Positions 44,622 through 55,710 are shown, numbered from the stretch's first letter. The stretch is DNA of 64,000 bases from Streptosporangium sp. NBC_01495 (GCF_036250735.1 NZ_CP109430.1:9796001-9860000), one strand, 5' to 3'. The notes: generated by a model not told the origin, from the sequence alone. Translations and numbers: made by a program.

Positions 44622-46001
44622 ATGAGCACCCCTAGCGCCGAGCCGGTCCTGCTCCCCGCCAAACGGCGGGTGGCCCAGTTGGCGATGCTCGCGTTCGCGG
44701 TCGCCATCGTGATGCTGGCGTACGCCAACGTGGGGTTGGCCATCGACAACCAGATCCCCGCCGGAATGCTCACCTACGGCCTCGGCCTGGGCGGCCTCAT
44801 GCTGGCCGCCTACCTGGTGCTGGCGAAGTTCGCGCCCTGGGCCGATCCGCTGATCCTGCCGTTGGTGACACTGGTCAACGGCATCGGGCTGGTCATGATC
44901 TACCGGCTTGAGGCGTCCGGCATGCCGGGGGCCTCGGCCACCACCCAGCTGCTCTGGACCGCCGTCGGGGTCGTGATGTTCTCGGCGACGCTGATCGTGC
45001 TGCGCGACCACCGCGCGCTGCAGCGTCTGACCTACACCATGGGCGCCATCGGCCTGGTCCTGCTGGTCTCCCCGTTGCTGCCTTTCATCGGCCATTCGGA
45101 GAACGGCGCGAACATCTGGCTCAAGATCGCCGGCTTCACCTTCCAGCCCGCGGAGTTCACCAAGCTCGCCCTGGTCATCTTCTTCGCCGGCTACCTGGTC
45201 GCCAAGCGCGACGTGCTCGCCCTGGCCGGGCGGCGGCTGCTCTTCATCGACCTGCCCCGGGCCCGCGACCTGGGCCCGGTCCTCATCACCTGGGGCCTCA
45301 GCCTGGGCGTGCTGATCCTGCAGAAGGACCTCGGCTCCTCGCTGCTGATCTTCGGCACGTTCATCGCGATGCTCTACATCGCCACCCAGCGCACCTCGTG
45401 GGTGCTCATCGGCATCCTGCTCTTCGTCGGCGGCGCGGTCCTGGCGGGGCTGCTCTTCGACCACGTCGCGGCCCGCTTCGAGGTCTTCCTCGACCCGGAG
45501 AACCCGGCGCTGTACGACCGGGAGTTCGGCGGCAGCTACCAGCTCATGCAGGGCCTGTTCGCCATGGGTCAGGGCGGCGTGCTCGGCACCGGTCTCGGCC
45601 AGGGCCACCCCGACGAGATCCCGCTGGCCTTCTCCGACTTCATCTTCACCGCCGCCGGCGAGGAGCTCGGCCTGACCGGGCTGATGGCCCTGCTGATGGT
45701 CTACGCCCTGCTGGTGGAGCGCGGCCTGCGCACCTCGATCGCGGCCCGCGAGCCGTTCTCCAAGCTGCTGGCGGGCGGCCTGTCGTTCATCCTCGCCTGG
45801 CAGGTCTTCATCATCGTGGGCGGCGTGACCAACCTGATCCCGCTGACCGGCCTGGTCACCCCGTTCATGTCCCAGGGCGGATCGGCGCTGCTGGCTAACT
45901 GGATCCTTATCGCGCTGCTGGTACGCATGTCCGATACGGCGAGGAAGCCTCCGCCCCAGGCCATCCAGGACGAAGGAATGACGCAGGTGTTCCAGCGATG
46001 A
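44622..46001 (+). CDS. rodA: SEDS-family peptidoglycan glycosyltransferase RodA
   Basis: A 459-residue polytopic protein of the FtsW/RodA/SpoVE family with about ten helices. The conserved positions include GFTFQPAEFTKLALVIFFAG, GIHLGVLI-type QKDLGSSLLIFGTFI, GSYQLMQGLFAMGQGG and LTGLVTPFMSQGGSALLANW. With its paired transpeptidase PbpA it polymerises lipid II. The stop of rodA overlaps the ATG of pbpA by four bases. Confidence 0.96.
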   Translation: MSTPSAEPVLLPAKRRVAQLAMLAFAVAIVMLAYANVGLAIDNQIPAGMLTYGLGLGGLMLAAYLVLAKFAPWADPLILPLVTLVNGIGLVMIYRLEASGMPGASATTQLLWTAVGVVMFSATLIVLRDHRALQRLTYTMGAIGLVLLVSPLLPFIGHSENGANIWLKIAGFTFQPAEFTKLALVIFFAGYLVAKRDVLALAGRRLLFIDLPRARDLGPVLITWGLSLGVLILQKDLGSSLLIFGTFIAMLYIATQRTSWVLIGILLFVGGAVLAGLLFDHVAARFEVFLDPENPALYDREFGGSYQLMQGLFAMGQGGVLGTGLGQGHPDEIPLAFSDFIFTAAGEELGLTGLMALLMVYALLVERGLRTSIAAREPFSKLLAGGLSFILAWQVFIIVGGVTNLIPLTGLVTPFMSQGGSALLANWILIALLVRMSDTARKPPPQAIQDEGMTQVFQR

Positions 46002-47455
46002 ACGGTCCCCTGAAGCGCGCCGCCCTTGCCTGCCTGCTCATGTTCGGCCTGCTCATGATCAATGTGAACTACCTGCAGGCCGTGCGGGCGGAGGACTTGC
46101 GCGACGACTCGCGCAACACCCGCAACTTCTACGCGCGGTACGAGGTCGAGCGCGGCCGGATCACCGCGGGCGACAAGGTCCTCGCCGAGTCGTTCGACAC
46201 CGGCGACTCCGAGTTCCGCTTCCAGCGGCGCTATCCCGAGGACAAGGTCTACGCGCCCATCACCGGCTTCTTCGCGCCCGAGAGCGAGCGCGACATGGAG
46301 CGGGCCGAGAACAGCCTCCTCGACGGGTCGAGCGCCGACCTGCTGATCCGGCGCAGCATCGACCTGTTCACCGCCAAGCAGACCAAGGGCGCCAACGTCG
46401 ACCTGACGATCAACCCCAGGGCGCAGGAGGCCGCGTACAAGGCGCTGGGCGAGAGCGGCAAGAAGGGCGCGCTGGTCGCGATCGAGCCGAAGACCGGGGC
46501 GATCCTCGCCATGGTCTCGATCCCCACCTACGACCCCAACCTGCTGTCCAAGCCCAACAAGGACGACGTCAACAAGGCTTACAAGAAACTGGACGAGGAC
46601 GAGGACAAACCACTGGTCAACCGGGCCATCGAGCGCACCTATCCGCCGGGCTCGACCTTCAAGGTGGTCACCACCGCCGCGTACCTGGAGAGCGACGACA
46701 CCGTGGGCCCGGAGACCCAGGTCGACGCCCCGCAGCGGCTGGACCTGCCCGGCACCACCGCCGACCTGCCCAACTACGGCGGCGCGGCGTGCGGCGCCGG
46801 GCGGGTGACGCTGTCGTTCGCGCTGGAGAAGTCCTGCAACACCCCGTTCGGCAAGATCGCGATGGACCTCGGCTACGACGCGCTGAGCGAGCAGGCCCTC
46901 AAGTTCGGCATCGGCGGCGACCCGATCGAGATCCCGCTGCCGGTCGTGGGCAGCGGCATCGGCCCCGAGGAGGACCAGGCGGCCCTCGCCCAGGCCTCGA
47001 TCGGCCAGCGCAGCAACCAGATGACCCCGCTGCAGATGGCCATGATCGCCGCCGGCATCGCCAACAACGGCGTGGTCATGAAGCCGTACCTGGTGAACAG
47101 GATCGCGGATGCCGAGGGCGGCGAGGTCGAGCGCGCCGACCCCGACGAGCTGTCCACCGCGATGAGCGAGGACAGCGCGCGCAAGCTCCAGGAGATGATG
47201 GTCAACGTCGTCAACAAGGGCACGGCGAGCGCGGCGCAGATCCCGGGGGTCACGGTCGGCGGCAAGACCGGCACCGCCGAGACCGCCGAGGGCCGTGACC
47301 CGCACGCGTGGTTCATCTCCTTCGCCCCCGCGGAGGACCCCAAGGTCGCCGTCGCGCTGATCGTCGAGTCCGGGAGCGCCGGCAGCGACGCCTCCGGTGG
47401 TCAGACCGCGGCCCCGATCGCCAAGAGCGTGATGGAAGCGGTGCTGGGTAGATGA
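45998..47455 (+). CDS. pbpA: Class B penicillin-binding protein PbpA
   Basis: A 485-residue transpeptidase. N-terminal anchor (ALACLLMFGLLMINVNYLQA), then the dimerisation domain with NVDLTINPRAQEAAY, then the penicillin-binding domain with the SXXK motif PGSTFKVV, the SXN motif KSCNTPFG, and KTGTAET. It cross-links peptidoglycan with RodA as partner. It overlaps both rodA and pknA by four bases. Confidence 0.96.
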   Translation: MNGPLKRAALACLLMFGLLMINVNYLQAVRAEDLRDDSRNTRNFYARYEVERGRITAGDKVLAESFDTGDSEFRFQRRYPEDKVYAPITGFFAPESERDMERAENSLLDGSSADLLIRRSIDLFTAKQTKGANVDLTINPRAQEAAYKALGESGKKGALVAIEPKTGAILAMVSIPTYDPNLLSKPNKDDVNKAYKKLDEDEDKPLVNRAIERTYPPGSTFKVVTTAAYLESDDTVGPETQVDAPQRLDLPGTTADLPNYGGAACGAGRVTLSFALEKSCNTPFGKIAMDLGYDALSEQALKFGIGGDPIEIPLPVVGSGIGPEEDQAALAQASIGQRSNQMTPLQMAMIAAGIANNGVVMKPYLVNRIADAEGGEVERADPDELSTAMSEDSARKLQEMMVNVVNKGTASAAQIPGVTVGGKTGTAETAEGRDPHAWFISFAPAEDPKVAVALIVESGSAGSDASGGQTAAPIAKSVMEAVLGR

Positions 47456-49005
47456 CCGCGTTGCTCGGGGGCCGGTACCGCCCGCTGGGGCGGATCGCGT
47501 CGGGCGGCATGGGTGAGGTGTGGCGGGCGAGGGACGAGCTCCTCGGCCGCGAGGTCGCCGTGAAGCTGCTGCGCCCGCACGTGGCGGAGGATCCGGCCTT
47601 CCGCCTGCGGTTCCGCTCCGAGGCGCGCATCGCGGCCGGGCTGTCCGATCCGGGCATCGCGCAGGTCTTCGACTACGGCGAGGGCGGCGGCGTCGCCTAT
47701 CTGGTGATGGAGCTGGTGCCCGGACAGTCCCTGGCCGGCATCCTGTCCCGCGACGGAGCGCTGAACCCCGAGATCACCCTCGACGTGGTCCGCCAGACCG
47801 CCATGGGCCTGCACGCCGCGCACCGCGCGGGGATCATCCACAGGGACATCAAGCCCGGGAACCTTCTGGTGACCGAGGCGGGCGTGATAAAGATCACAGA
47901 CTTCGGCATCGCCAGGGCGCTGGAGGCCGTGCCGGTCACCCAGACGGGCATCCTGATGGGCACCGCGCAGTACGTCAGCCCCGAGCAGGCGTCCGGTGAG
48001 CCGCTGACGCCCGCCACCGACATCTACTCGCTCGGGGTGGTCGCCTACGAATGCCTGACCGGTCACGCGCCGTTCCGCGCCGAGACGCAGGTGGCGATCG
48101 CCCTCATGCACATCGGCGAGCCCCCGCCGCCGCTGCCGGAGTGGATCCCGCCGGCGGTCCGCGACCTGGTCATGGCGTGCCTGGCCAAGGATCCGCTGCG
48201 GCGCCCGGCCGGTGCCAGGGAGCTGTCGGAGCGGGCGGACATGCTGCTCGACGCGCTGACCGCCACCGGTGCCACCGGTCTCGGCATGCTCACCGACCCC
48301 GCGGGCTGGCGCGCGGAGCCCGCGAGCGAGTGGCCCCAGGAGGTCACCTCCGCCCTCGCCGTCCCGCTCCGGCCCGAGGCGGGTCCGGGCGCGGGCTCCG
48401 GATCGGGCGCGGGCTCCGGAGCGGGTCCGGGCGCGGGCTCCGGTCCCGGTCAGGGCATGGGCTCCGGGGCGAGCGGGGGTTCGGGTTCCGGCAGGGGGCC
48501 GGGCCCCGGTCACGGCGCGGGCTCCGGTGAGGGATCCGAAGCGGGCGCGACTCCGCCGGGCGCCATCCCGGTACGCGGCGGGCGCCGCGGCCTGCGCAGG
48601 ACGACGGTGATCGTCGCCGCGGTCGCGGGGTGTGCCGCCGCGGTCGGGCTGGGTGCCCTCGCGGTCCATGAGCTGGCGAACCAGCCAGGTGACAGCGAGC
48701 CGGGAGAGCCGGTCGTACGGTCGAGCCCGGCCACCAAGTCACCGACGGCCCGGCCGACGAAAAGCAAGCCTCCGACGAGCAGACCACCGCTCTCGCCGAC
48801 GAAGTCGGCCCGCCCCTCGGTCACGCCGTCGGCTACGGTAAGCACATCGGCAACGCCCACCGCAAGGCCGAGTACGTCGCCACCGCCCAGCCCCAGCCCG
48901 ACGACTCCCACCCCGACGCCCACCACCCCGACGGTGACACCGAGCCCCACACCGAGCACGACTCCTGAACCCGGTGACACAGACCCGCCGAATGAGGAGA
49001 CGTAA
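47452..49005 (+). CDS. pknA: Ser/Thr protein kinase PknA
   Basis: A 517-residue receptor-type kinase without PASTA domains. The kinase domain at about 5-265 has GSGGMGEV-type RIASGGMGEVWRARD, VAVKLLR, HRDIKPGNLL, KITDFGIA and the APE-like SPEQASGEP. A Gly/Ser-rich low-complexity linker encoded by GGGCTCCGG-type repeats (about 48380-48540) precedes a single membrane helix (VIVAAVAGCAAAVGLGALAV). The outside is a Thr/Pro/Ser-rich tail, probably glycosylated or wall-spanning. It controls division and cell-wall synthesis with PknB. Confidence 0.93.
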   Translation: MTALLGGRYRPLGRIASGGMGEVWRARDELLGREVAVKLLRPHVAEDPAFRLRFRSEARIAAGLSDPGIAQVFDYGEGGGVAYLVMELVPGQSLAGILSRDGALNPEITLDVVRQTAMGLHAAHRAGIIHRDIKPGNLLVTEAGVIKITDFGIARALEAVPVTQTGILMGTAQYVSPEQASGEPLTPATDIYSLGVVAYECLTGHAPFRAETQVAIALMHIGEPPPPLPEWIPPAVRDLVMACLAKDPLRRPAGARELSERADMLLDALTATGATGLGMLTDPAGWRAEPASEWPQEVTSALAVPLRPEAGPGAGSGSGAGSGAGPGAGSGPGQGMGSGASGGSGSGRGPGPGHGAGSGEGSEAGATPPGAIPVRGGRRGLRRTTVIVAAVAGCAAAVGLGALAVHELANQPGDSEPGEPVVRSSPATKSPTARPTKSKPPTSRPPLSPTKSARPSVTPSATVSTSATPTARPSTSPPPSPSPTTPTPTPTTPTVTPSPTPSTTPEPGDTDPPNEET

Positions 49006-49078
49006 TGCGGCAACGGGTCGATGATGGACACCGGTGGCTCAAGAGCTCACCGGCACCCAAGATGAACGGTAAGGGACA

Positions 49079-50956
<1,878 letters not shown>

Positions 50957-50973
50957 CCGGAGCACCTGATGGA

Positions 50974-50997
50974 GGCCCCCGCGACCGCGCGGGGGCC
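50974..50997 (+). terminator. Terminator after pknB
   Basis: GGCCCCCGCG / CGCGGGGGCC stem with a four-base loop, 17 bases after the pknB stop. Confidence 0.85.
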
Positions 50998-51089
50998 TTC
51001 GTCGTTTCCCGCCCCGCGTGTTTCCACTGTTCGCGCGGATTTCCGCCGAACGATCCGGAAAACGGGGAGGCCCGGAAACGGGGAAGAGC

Positions 51090-51120
51090 CCTTCCGCCAC
51101 TCGGGGGCGATGGCGGAAGG
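51090..51120 (-). terminator. Hairpin downstream of pabA
   Basis: CCTTCCGCCA / TGGCGGAAGG stem, 37 bases beyond the pabA stop on the minus strand. Confidence 0.65.
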
Positions 51121-51156
51121 ACTCTCACTGGTCAATCGTCCAGGATGGGCGCCGCG

Positions 51157-51729
51157 TTACAACAATTTTTCGAGCCAGTTTCCGAGCAGCCGATGACCGT
51201 GTTCTGAGATCACCGATTCGGGGTGGAACTGCACGCCCTCGACGGGGGCGGTACGGTGGCGCAAGCCCATGATCACACCGTCCTCGGTGGTCGCGGTGAC
51301 CTTGAGGGTCTCGGGAACCGTTCCGGGCAGAACCGCCAGCGAGTGGTAGCGCGTCATGGTCGCCGGCGACGGCAGGCCGGCGAAGACACCCTGCCCGTCG
51401 TGCTCGATCGCGCTGGTGCGGCCGTGCACCAGTTCGGGAGCCCGCCCCACGGTCGCCCCGTGGGCGATGGCGATGACCTGGTGCCCCAGGCAGACGCCGA
51501 GCAGCGGGATGCCGTGGGCCTCGCAGTGGCCGACGAGCGGGACGCTCACCCCCGCGTCCTCCGGGGTGCCGGGGCCGGGGCTGATCAGGACCCCGTCGAA
51601 GCCACGGGTGTCCTCGACCGCGACCCGGTCGCGCGGGCGCACGTCACAGGTGGCGCCGAGCTCGCGGAGATACTGGACGATGGTGTGGACGAAGCTGTCG
51701 TGGTTGTCGACGACGAGGACGCGGCTCAT
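51157..51729 (-). CDS. pabA: Aminodeoxychorismate/anthranilate synthase glutamine amidotransferase
   Basis: A 190-residue class I glutamine amidotransferase. Triad positions: Cys in GVCLGHQVIAIAHGA near residue 79, His and Glu in VQFHPESVISEHG. ISPGPGTPEDAG and MTRYHSLAV also fit. It supplies ammonia to a chromatable synthase partner, most likely PabB (folate), as for the gene at the same locus in mycobacteria called trpG. It overlaps the small membrane gene by four bases (ATGA), an odd pairing. Confidence 0.9.
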   Translation of the reverse strand: MSRVLVVDNHDSFVHTIVQYLRELGATCDVRPRDRVAVEDTRGFDGVLISPGPGTPEDAGVSVPLVGHCEAHGIPLLGVCLGHQVIAIAHGATVGRAPELVHGRTSAIEHDGQGVFAGLPSPATMTRYHSLAVLPGTVPETLKVTATTEDGVIMGLRHRTAPVEGVQFHPESVISEHGHRLLGNWLEKLL

Positions 51730-51884
51730 CGGCCCACGGTGGTCAGGTCGAGGGAGATGCGAAGTTCGATCCAGGGGAACACGACATACCAGAGTACGGC
51801 CGCGACCAGCCCGGCCAGCACCAGGGCGGTGAACGCCCTGGTCACGAGGTTTCCGGGAAGCATCCGCCAGATCCAGTCGTACAT
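51726..51884 (-). CDS. 52-residue membrane protein upstream of pabA
   Basis: A short protein from ATG 51884 (MYDWIWRMLPGNLVTR) with AGGAAGGTGGG upstream and a single strong helix (AFTALVLAGLVAAVLWYVVF) followed by WIELRISLDLTTVGR. The start Met and MYDWIWRxLPG pattern recall short proteins that precede pabA in several actinobacteria. Its stop overlaps the pabA start. Function unknown; it may be linked to the sortase that precedes it by 25 bases. Confidence 0.75.
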   Translation of the reverse strand: MYDWIWRMLPGNLVTRAFTALVLAGLVAAVLWYVVFPWIELRISLDLTTVGR

Positions 51885-51909
51885 GGGACCCACCTTCCTG
51901 CCGATCCTG

Positions 51910-52695
51910 CTATTCGAGCCGTATTTCAGGCCGTGCTTCGGGCCGCGCTTCAGGCCGTCCTTCGGGCCGCACGAGGTGCTTCTCGCGTCCTTCCAGCTCA
52001 CCGGAGACGATGAGCCGCTGGGCGGCCGAGTACTCCGGATGGCAGGTGGACAGGGTGATCAGCGCTCTGGTCGGCTCGCGGTCCGGCCGGCCGGGGACCG
52101 GGGCGACCACGCCGATCTCGGTGGGGTCGACGACGCGCCTGCCGGTGACGCGATAGGTGTAGCGGGCCTCGCGGGTGTCGACGAGGATGTGATCGCCCCG
52201 GCCGAGCTCGTCGATGCGGTTGAAGGGCGCGGCATAGGTGGTTCGATGGCCCGAAAGTACGAAATTACCGATTTTTCCTGGCATGGCGGTTCCGGGATAG
52301 TGCCCGGGGCCCATCCGCAGCCGATCCTGGTCGACACCCTCCACGATGGCGTACCGGTAGTCGTCACCGAGCCTGGGTATCGTCAGCATCGCCACCGCCC
52401 CGCCCAGCCGGACCGGCCCGTTGCGCCGACCTCCGGCCTCTCCGCCCGGCGGGATCTCCCGCAGCAGCTCTTTCCGCAGCAGCACCTGCTGCTCGGCGGT
52501 GTAGGAGCCGGTGCCCCACAGCAGATATGCGCAGAAGAGAAGGATGACCAGCCCCGTGGTGACGCTCAGGTCGCCCAGAGCCCTCAGCGCTGCTCTCATG
52601 GGGGCAGGGTAGTGACGAAAAAGGCCCTGGCGCCGGGCCGGATCACCGGCCCGGCGTAACATTTGCCGCAGGATGGTGCCCTGCGGAATCGCCAT
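51910..52695 (-). CDS. Class E sortase
   Basis: About 261 residues from ATG 52695 (AGGTGG five bases upstream); an ATG at 52599 just before the signal anchor is a plausible shorter start. The N-terminal membrane helix is LSVTTGLVILLFCAYLLWG. The catalytic domain has VLSGHRTTY (His), TLSTCHPEYSAAQRLIVSGEL (the TLXTC Cys and downstream Arg) and the calcium-independent beta barrel. It joins cell-surface proteins with LAXTG-like signals to peptidoglycan. The C-terminus has a REARPE-type repeat (RPEGRPEARPEARPE). Confidence 0.93.
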   Translation of the reverse strand: MAIPQGTILRQMLRRAGDPARRQGLFRHYPAPMRAALRALGDLSVTTGLVILLFCAYLLWGTGSYTAEQQVLLRKELLREIPPGGEAGGRRNGPVRLGGAVAMLTIPRLGDDYRYAIVEGVDQDRLRMGPGHYPGTAMPGKIGNFVLSGHRTTYAAPFNRIDELGRGDHILVDTREARYTYRVTGRRVVDPTEIGVVAPVPGRPDREPTRALITLSTCHPEYSAAQRLIVSGELEGREKHLVRPEGRPEARPEARPEIRLE

Positions 52696-52810
52696 GGTCC
52701 ACCTGCGCGGACTATCCTTACACGGGACTTCGCCCACTAGCGACTACGCTAACCGATACGGCCTGCGCACGATCCAGATCGCGCAGGGTTGACGCAGGAG
52801 AAGAACCCCA

Positions 52811-53056
52811 GTGCCCAAGCCCAAGACTCGCAAGAAGCCGGTCTACACCCCGCCGCAGACGACGCATCAGGTCAAGATCAGTCCGCGCTGGTTGGCGCCG
52901 GTCATGGTGACCTGCTGGATTGTCGGCATTCTGTGGATCGCCGTCTACTACGTGGCGCCCACCGCGCCCCTTCTCGGCGACCTCCAGAACTGGAACCTGC
53001 TGGTCGGGTTCGCGTTCATCATCCTCGGGGTCGTCCTGTCCACCCGGTGGCGCTAG
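52811..53056 (+). CDS. crgA: Cell-division protein CrgA
   Basis: An 81-residue protein from GTG 52811 (GGAGAAG RBS). A basic N-terminus (PKPKTRKKPVYTPP) precedes two membrane helices: WLAPVMVTCWIVGILWIAVYY and WNLLVGFAFIILGVVLSTRW, the standard CrgA topology. CrgA inhibits or coordinates FtsZ-ring and septal enzyme assembly in actinobacteria. It is divergent from the sortase and convergent with the rhomboid gene. Confidence 0.96.
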   Translation: MPKPKTRKKPVYTPPQTTHQVKISPRWLAPVMVTCWIVGILWIAVYYVAPTAPLLGDLQNWNLLVGFAFIILGVVLSTRWR

Positions 53057-53089
53057 CTTTTCCACAGGCATTATCCACACCCTGGGGAC

Positions 53090-53944
53090 TCAGGCGACCG
53101 ACGACAGCAGGAAGGCGGTCCTGGTTATCACCAATCCCACCAGGATCGCCAGAACCCCGAGAAGCAGGATGCCCTGGAAGATCGCGCGATTGGCCTTCGG
53201 ACCGTAGGCCAGAACAGCTGAGACGATCACCCCGGTGATGAGACCACCCACGTGGGCCGTCCAGCTGATGTTCAGCCCTGGAATGAACGTGATCACCAGG
53301 TTGATCACGAGCAGCACGATGATGGGGCGGAGGTCCAGGTGGAGCCGCCTGCTGACCACGAAGATCGCGCCGAACAGGCCGAAGATGGCTCCCGACGCCC
53401 CCAGGCTGAAGGCGTTGATCGGGTCGAACCAGTAGCCGAGCACCGAGCCGCCGAGCGCGCCGAGAAAATACAGCGCCAGGAACCGGACGTGACCGAAGGC
53501 CTGCTCCAGATAGGGGCCGACCATGAACAGAGCCCACATGTTCAGCCCGATGTGCACGTAGTCGCGATGCAGGAAGGCGCTGGTGATCAGCCGGTAGTAG
53601 TCGGAGTCGACGGCGACCCCGAAGACCCACATCGCCAGTTCCGCGGTGACCCTGCCGTCCGAAGCCATCTGGGCCAGGAACATCACGACGTTGACACCGA
53701 GAAGTGTCCAGGTCACGTAGGGCTTGGCGATCACACCACCGCCGAACACGGACTGTGCCCGCCGCACGCTCTTGTTTCCCTCGGCCACGCACTCGGGACA
53801 CTGGAAGCCCACCGAGGCGTCGCGCATGCAGTCGGGGCAGATGGGGCGGTCGCAGCGCTGGCAGCGGACGTAGGTCTCACGTCCCGGGTGCCGGTAGCAG
53901 GTGGGGACAACGGTGTCGGGCTCGTTGGACGGCTGGGTGGTCAT
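53090..53944 (-). CDS. Rhomboid protease with N-terminal zinc finger
   Basis: A 284-residue protein. A cysteine-rich N-terminal region (CYRHPGRETYVRCQRCDRPICPDC..CPEC pattern) forms a B-box-like zinc finger, then six membrane helices. The rhomboid Ser is in GASGAIFGLFGAIF and the His in ISWTAHVGGLITG. It cuts membrane proteins within or next to the bilayer. The ATG at 53944 is normal for this locus family. It ends 33 bases from crgA on the opposite strand. Confidence 0.94.
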   Translation of the reverse strand: MTTQPSNEPDTVVPTCYRHPGRETYVRCQRCDRPICPDCMRDASVGFQCPECVAEGNKSVRRAQSVFGGGVIAKPYVTWTLLGVNVVMFLAQMASDGRVTAELAMWVFGVAVDSDYYRLITSAFLHRDYVHIGLNMWALFMVGPYLEQAFGHVRFLALYFLGALGGSVLGYWFDPINAFSLGASGAIFGLFGAIFVVSRRLHLDLRPIIVLLVINLVITFIPGLNISWTAHVGGLITGVIVSAVLAYGPKANRAIFQGILLLGVLAILVGLVITRTAFLLSSVA

Positions 53945-54200
53945 GTGTGTGGCTGGCCCCTTCGAGCGTGCTGTTATCCACAGACTGCCAGCCTATTCAC
54001 GATCCCGAGCGCCCGTACACCCGCGAATGGCGGCCGGGCCACACCGGCCGGAGCGAGGGCCGAGGTGAGGCGGCCCCGGACGGGGCGAGCCCGAGGGACA
54101 GGGTGGCCGGGGAGCCGGGGCGGAGGCAGGGAGCCGGGGCGAGGGCGGAGACGGGCGGGGACGCGAACGGCGGCCTCCGAGGAGGCCGCCGGGCGAGAGC

Positions 54201-54737
54201 TCAGCTCTGGACGCGCTCGATGGTCACCGACTCCAGGACCACGGGCTCCGTGGGACGGTCACGGGCGTCGGTGTCGGTCTTGGCGATGGCGTCGATGACA
54301 TCCTGGCCCTCGATCACCTCGCCGAAGATGGTGTGCTTGCCGTTCAGGTGCGGCGTGGGCCCCACCGTGACGAAGAACTGCGAGCCGTTGGTGCCGCGGC
54401 CGAACTGGATACCGGCGTTGGCCATGGCGAGCAGGTACGGGCGGTTGAAGTAGAGGTCCGGGTGGATCTCGTCGTCGAACTTGTAGCCGGGGCCGCCGAC
54501 GCCCTGGCCCAGCGGGTCGCCACCCTGGATCATGAATCCCGAGATGACCCGGTGGAAGACCGTGCCGTCGTACAGCTTGGCCTTGGACTTCTGGCCGGTC
54601 TCCGGATGCACCCACTCGCGGGTGCCCTCGGCGAGCTCGACGAAGTTTTTCACGGTCTTGGGCGCGTGATCCGGGAAGAGCTGGACCTTCACGCTACCGC
54701 GGTTGGTGTTGAGGTTCGCGATCAACTTCTCAGCCAT
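54201..54737 (-). CDS. ppiA: Peptidyl-prolyl isomerase, cyclophilin type
   Basis: A 178-residue cyclophilin from ATG 54737 (AGGGGG upstream). The active-site signatures are present: VFHRVISGFMIQGGDP, GSQFFVTVGPTPHLNGKHT and IFGEVIEG. It speeds proline isomerisation in folding proteins. There is no signal peptide, so it is cytoplasmic. Its place next to a rhomboid gene and crgA matches the mycobacterial ppiA locus. Confidence 0.95.
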   Translation of the reverse strand: MAEKLIANLNTNRGSVKVQLFPDHAPKTVKNFVELAEGTREWVHPETGQKSKAKLYDGTVFHRVISGFMIQGGDPLGQGVGGPGYKFDDEIHPDLYFNRPYLLAMANAGIQFGRGTNGSQFFVTVGPTPHLNGKHTIFGEVIEGQDVIDAIAKTDTDARDRPTEPVVLESVTIERVQS

Positions 54738-54914
54738 GATCGGACTGCCCCCTTCAAGTCGTAGGCAATACCTATGCAACGTATTGCTTTTGTGGCACTT
54801 TGACGATTTCGGCCGTGGCCGCATCGCCAAGCATCCTCCCACGGGCCGTCATGATTGAGCCGCCTTCGAGCGGGAAGGGGTGGCGACGGGGCCCCAACGA
54901 ATGGGGAGGTTGTT

Positions 54915-55568
54915 GTGCCTCTAGCACTGTTTGGAAAGCGCCACATGAAGATCGTGGCTCCGGAAAGGCGGCTGCGCCACGTGAAGGCTCAGGCCGTCCG
55001 AGCCGTGGATCGGGTCGGCCCAATGGCCGGCCATGCCCGTGACGCGGCCAGTCATCACGCACATGACGTAGCCGTTCAGGCTCGCGATGTGGCCGGTCAC
55101 GCTCGCGAGATGGCCGGTCAGGCCCGTGAAGTGGCCGGTCAGGCCCGCGACGTGGCCAGTGAGAAGATCATTGTGGCACGTGGGTGGGCGGCACCGAGGC
55201 TCGACGCCGCCGCGCACTCGATCGAGGAGCAGCTCGCGCCGAAACTCAGCGCCGCGCTCTCCCAGGCCGCCGCGAGGATCGATCCCACTCCCGCGAAGTC
55301 CAGGAAAACGCCGATGGTCCTGCTGTTCGCGGGCGTCGCGATCGCGGCGGCGGGCTACGTTCTGTACCGCAGGAACGCCGACCAGTGGACGGACACGCTG
55401 AAGGAGAGCGCCTCCGACGCGTCCCAGTGGGTTGGCCATAAGACGGAGGCTGCGGCCGGGAAGGTCTCCGGCGCGGCGGAGGACGCCGCGACGAAGGCCG
55501 GCGAGATCGGCGCCAAGGCCGACTCCAAGGCGGAGCACACGTCGCACACGTCCAAGGGGCAGCCCTAG
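54915..55568 (+). CDS. Anchored protein with VAGxAR repeats, DUF5324-like
   Basis: A 217-residue protein from GTG 54915 with GGGGAGGTTGTT just before it. Residues 40-85 contain repeated (D/E)VAGHAR/VAGQAR units encoded by near-identical 18- to 21-base repeats (55083-55155), giving a long charged helix. A helical region (LDAAAHSIEEQLAPKLSAAL) then leads to one membrane span (MVLLFAGVAIAAAGYVLYRR) and a charged C-terminus. Streptomycete DUF5324 proteins at the same locus, divergent from ppiA, have this layout. Function unknown, perhaps envelope or division related by context. Confidence 0.8.
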   Translation: MPLALFGKRHMKIVAPERRLRHVKAQAVRAVDRVGPMAGHARDAASHHAHDVAVQARDVAGHAREMAGQAREVAGQARDVASEKIIVARGWAAPRLDAAAHSIEEQLAPKLSAALSQAAARIDPTPAKSRKTPMVLLFAGVAIAAAGYVLYRRNADQWTDTLKESASDASQWVGHKTEAAAGKVSGAAEDAATKAGEIGAKADSKAEHTSHTSKGQP

Positions 55569-55654
55569 GGGCCGGAGCACACCGGTCGGATGAGTGAGTT
55601 CCGATCGGTCGAACGAACACGGCGTACGGCCGAACACGGCGTACGGCACCGGCC

Positions 55655-55695
55655 GGGAGTACGGCCCGCACCGCGAAGGTGCGGGCCGTACTCCC
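55655..55695 (+). terminator. Terminator after the VAGxAR protein gene
   Basis: Perfect 18-bp stem GGGAGTACGGCCCGCACC with its complement and a GCGAA loop. A GGCGTACGGC repeat lies just upstream at about 55620-55648. Confidence 0.88.
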
Positions 55696-55710
55696 GTGTG
55701 GCGGCCCATT

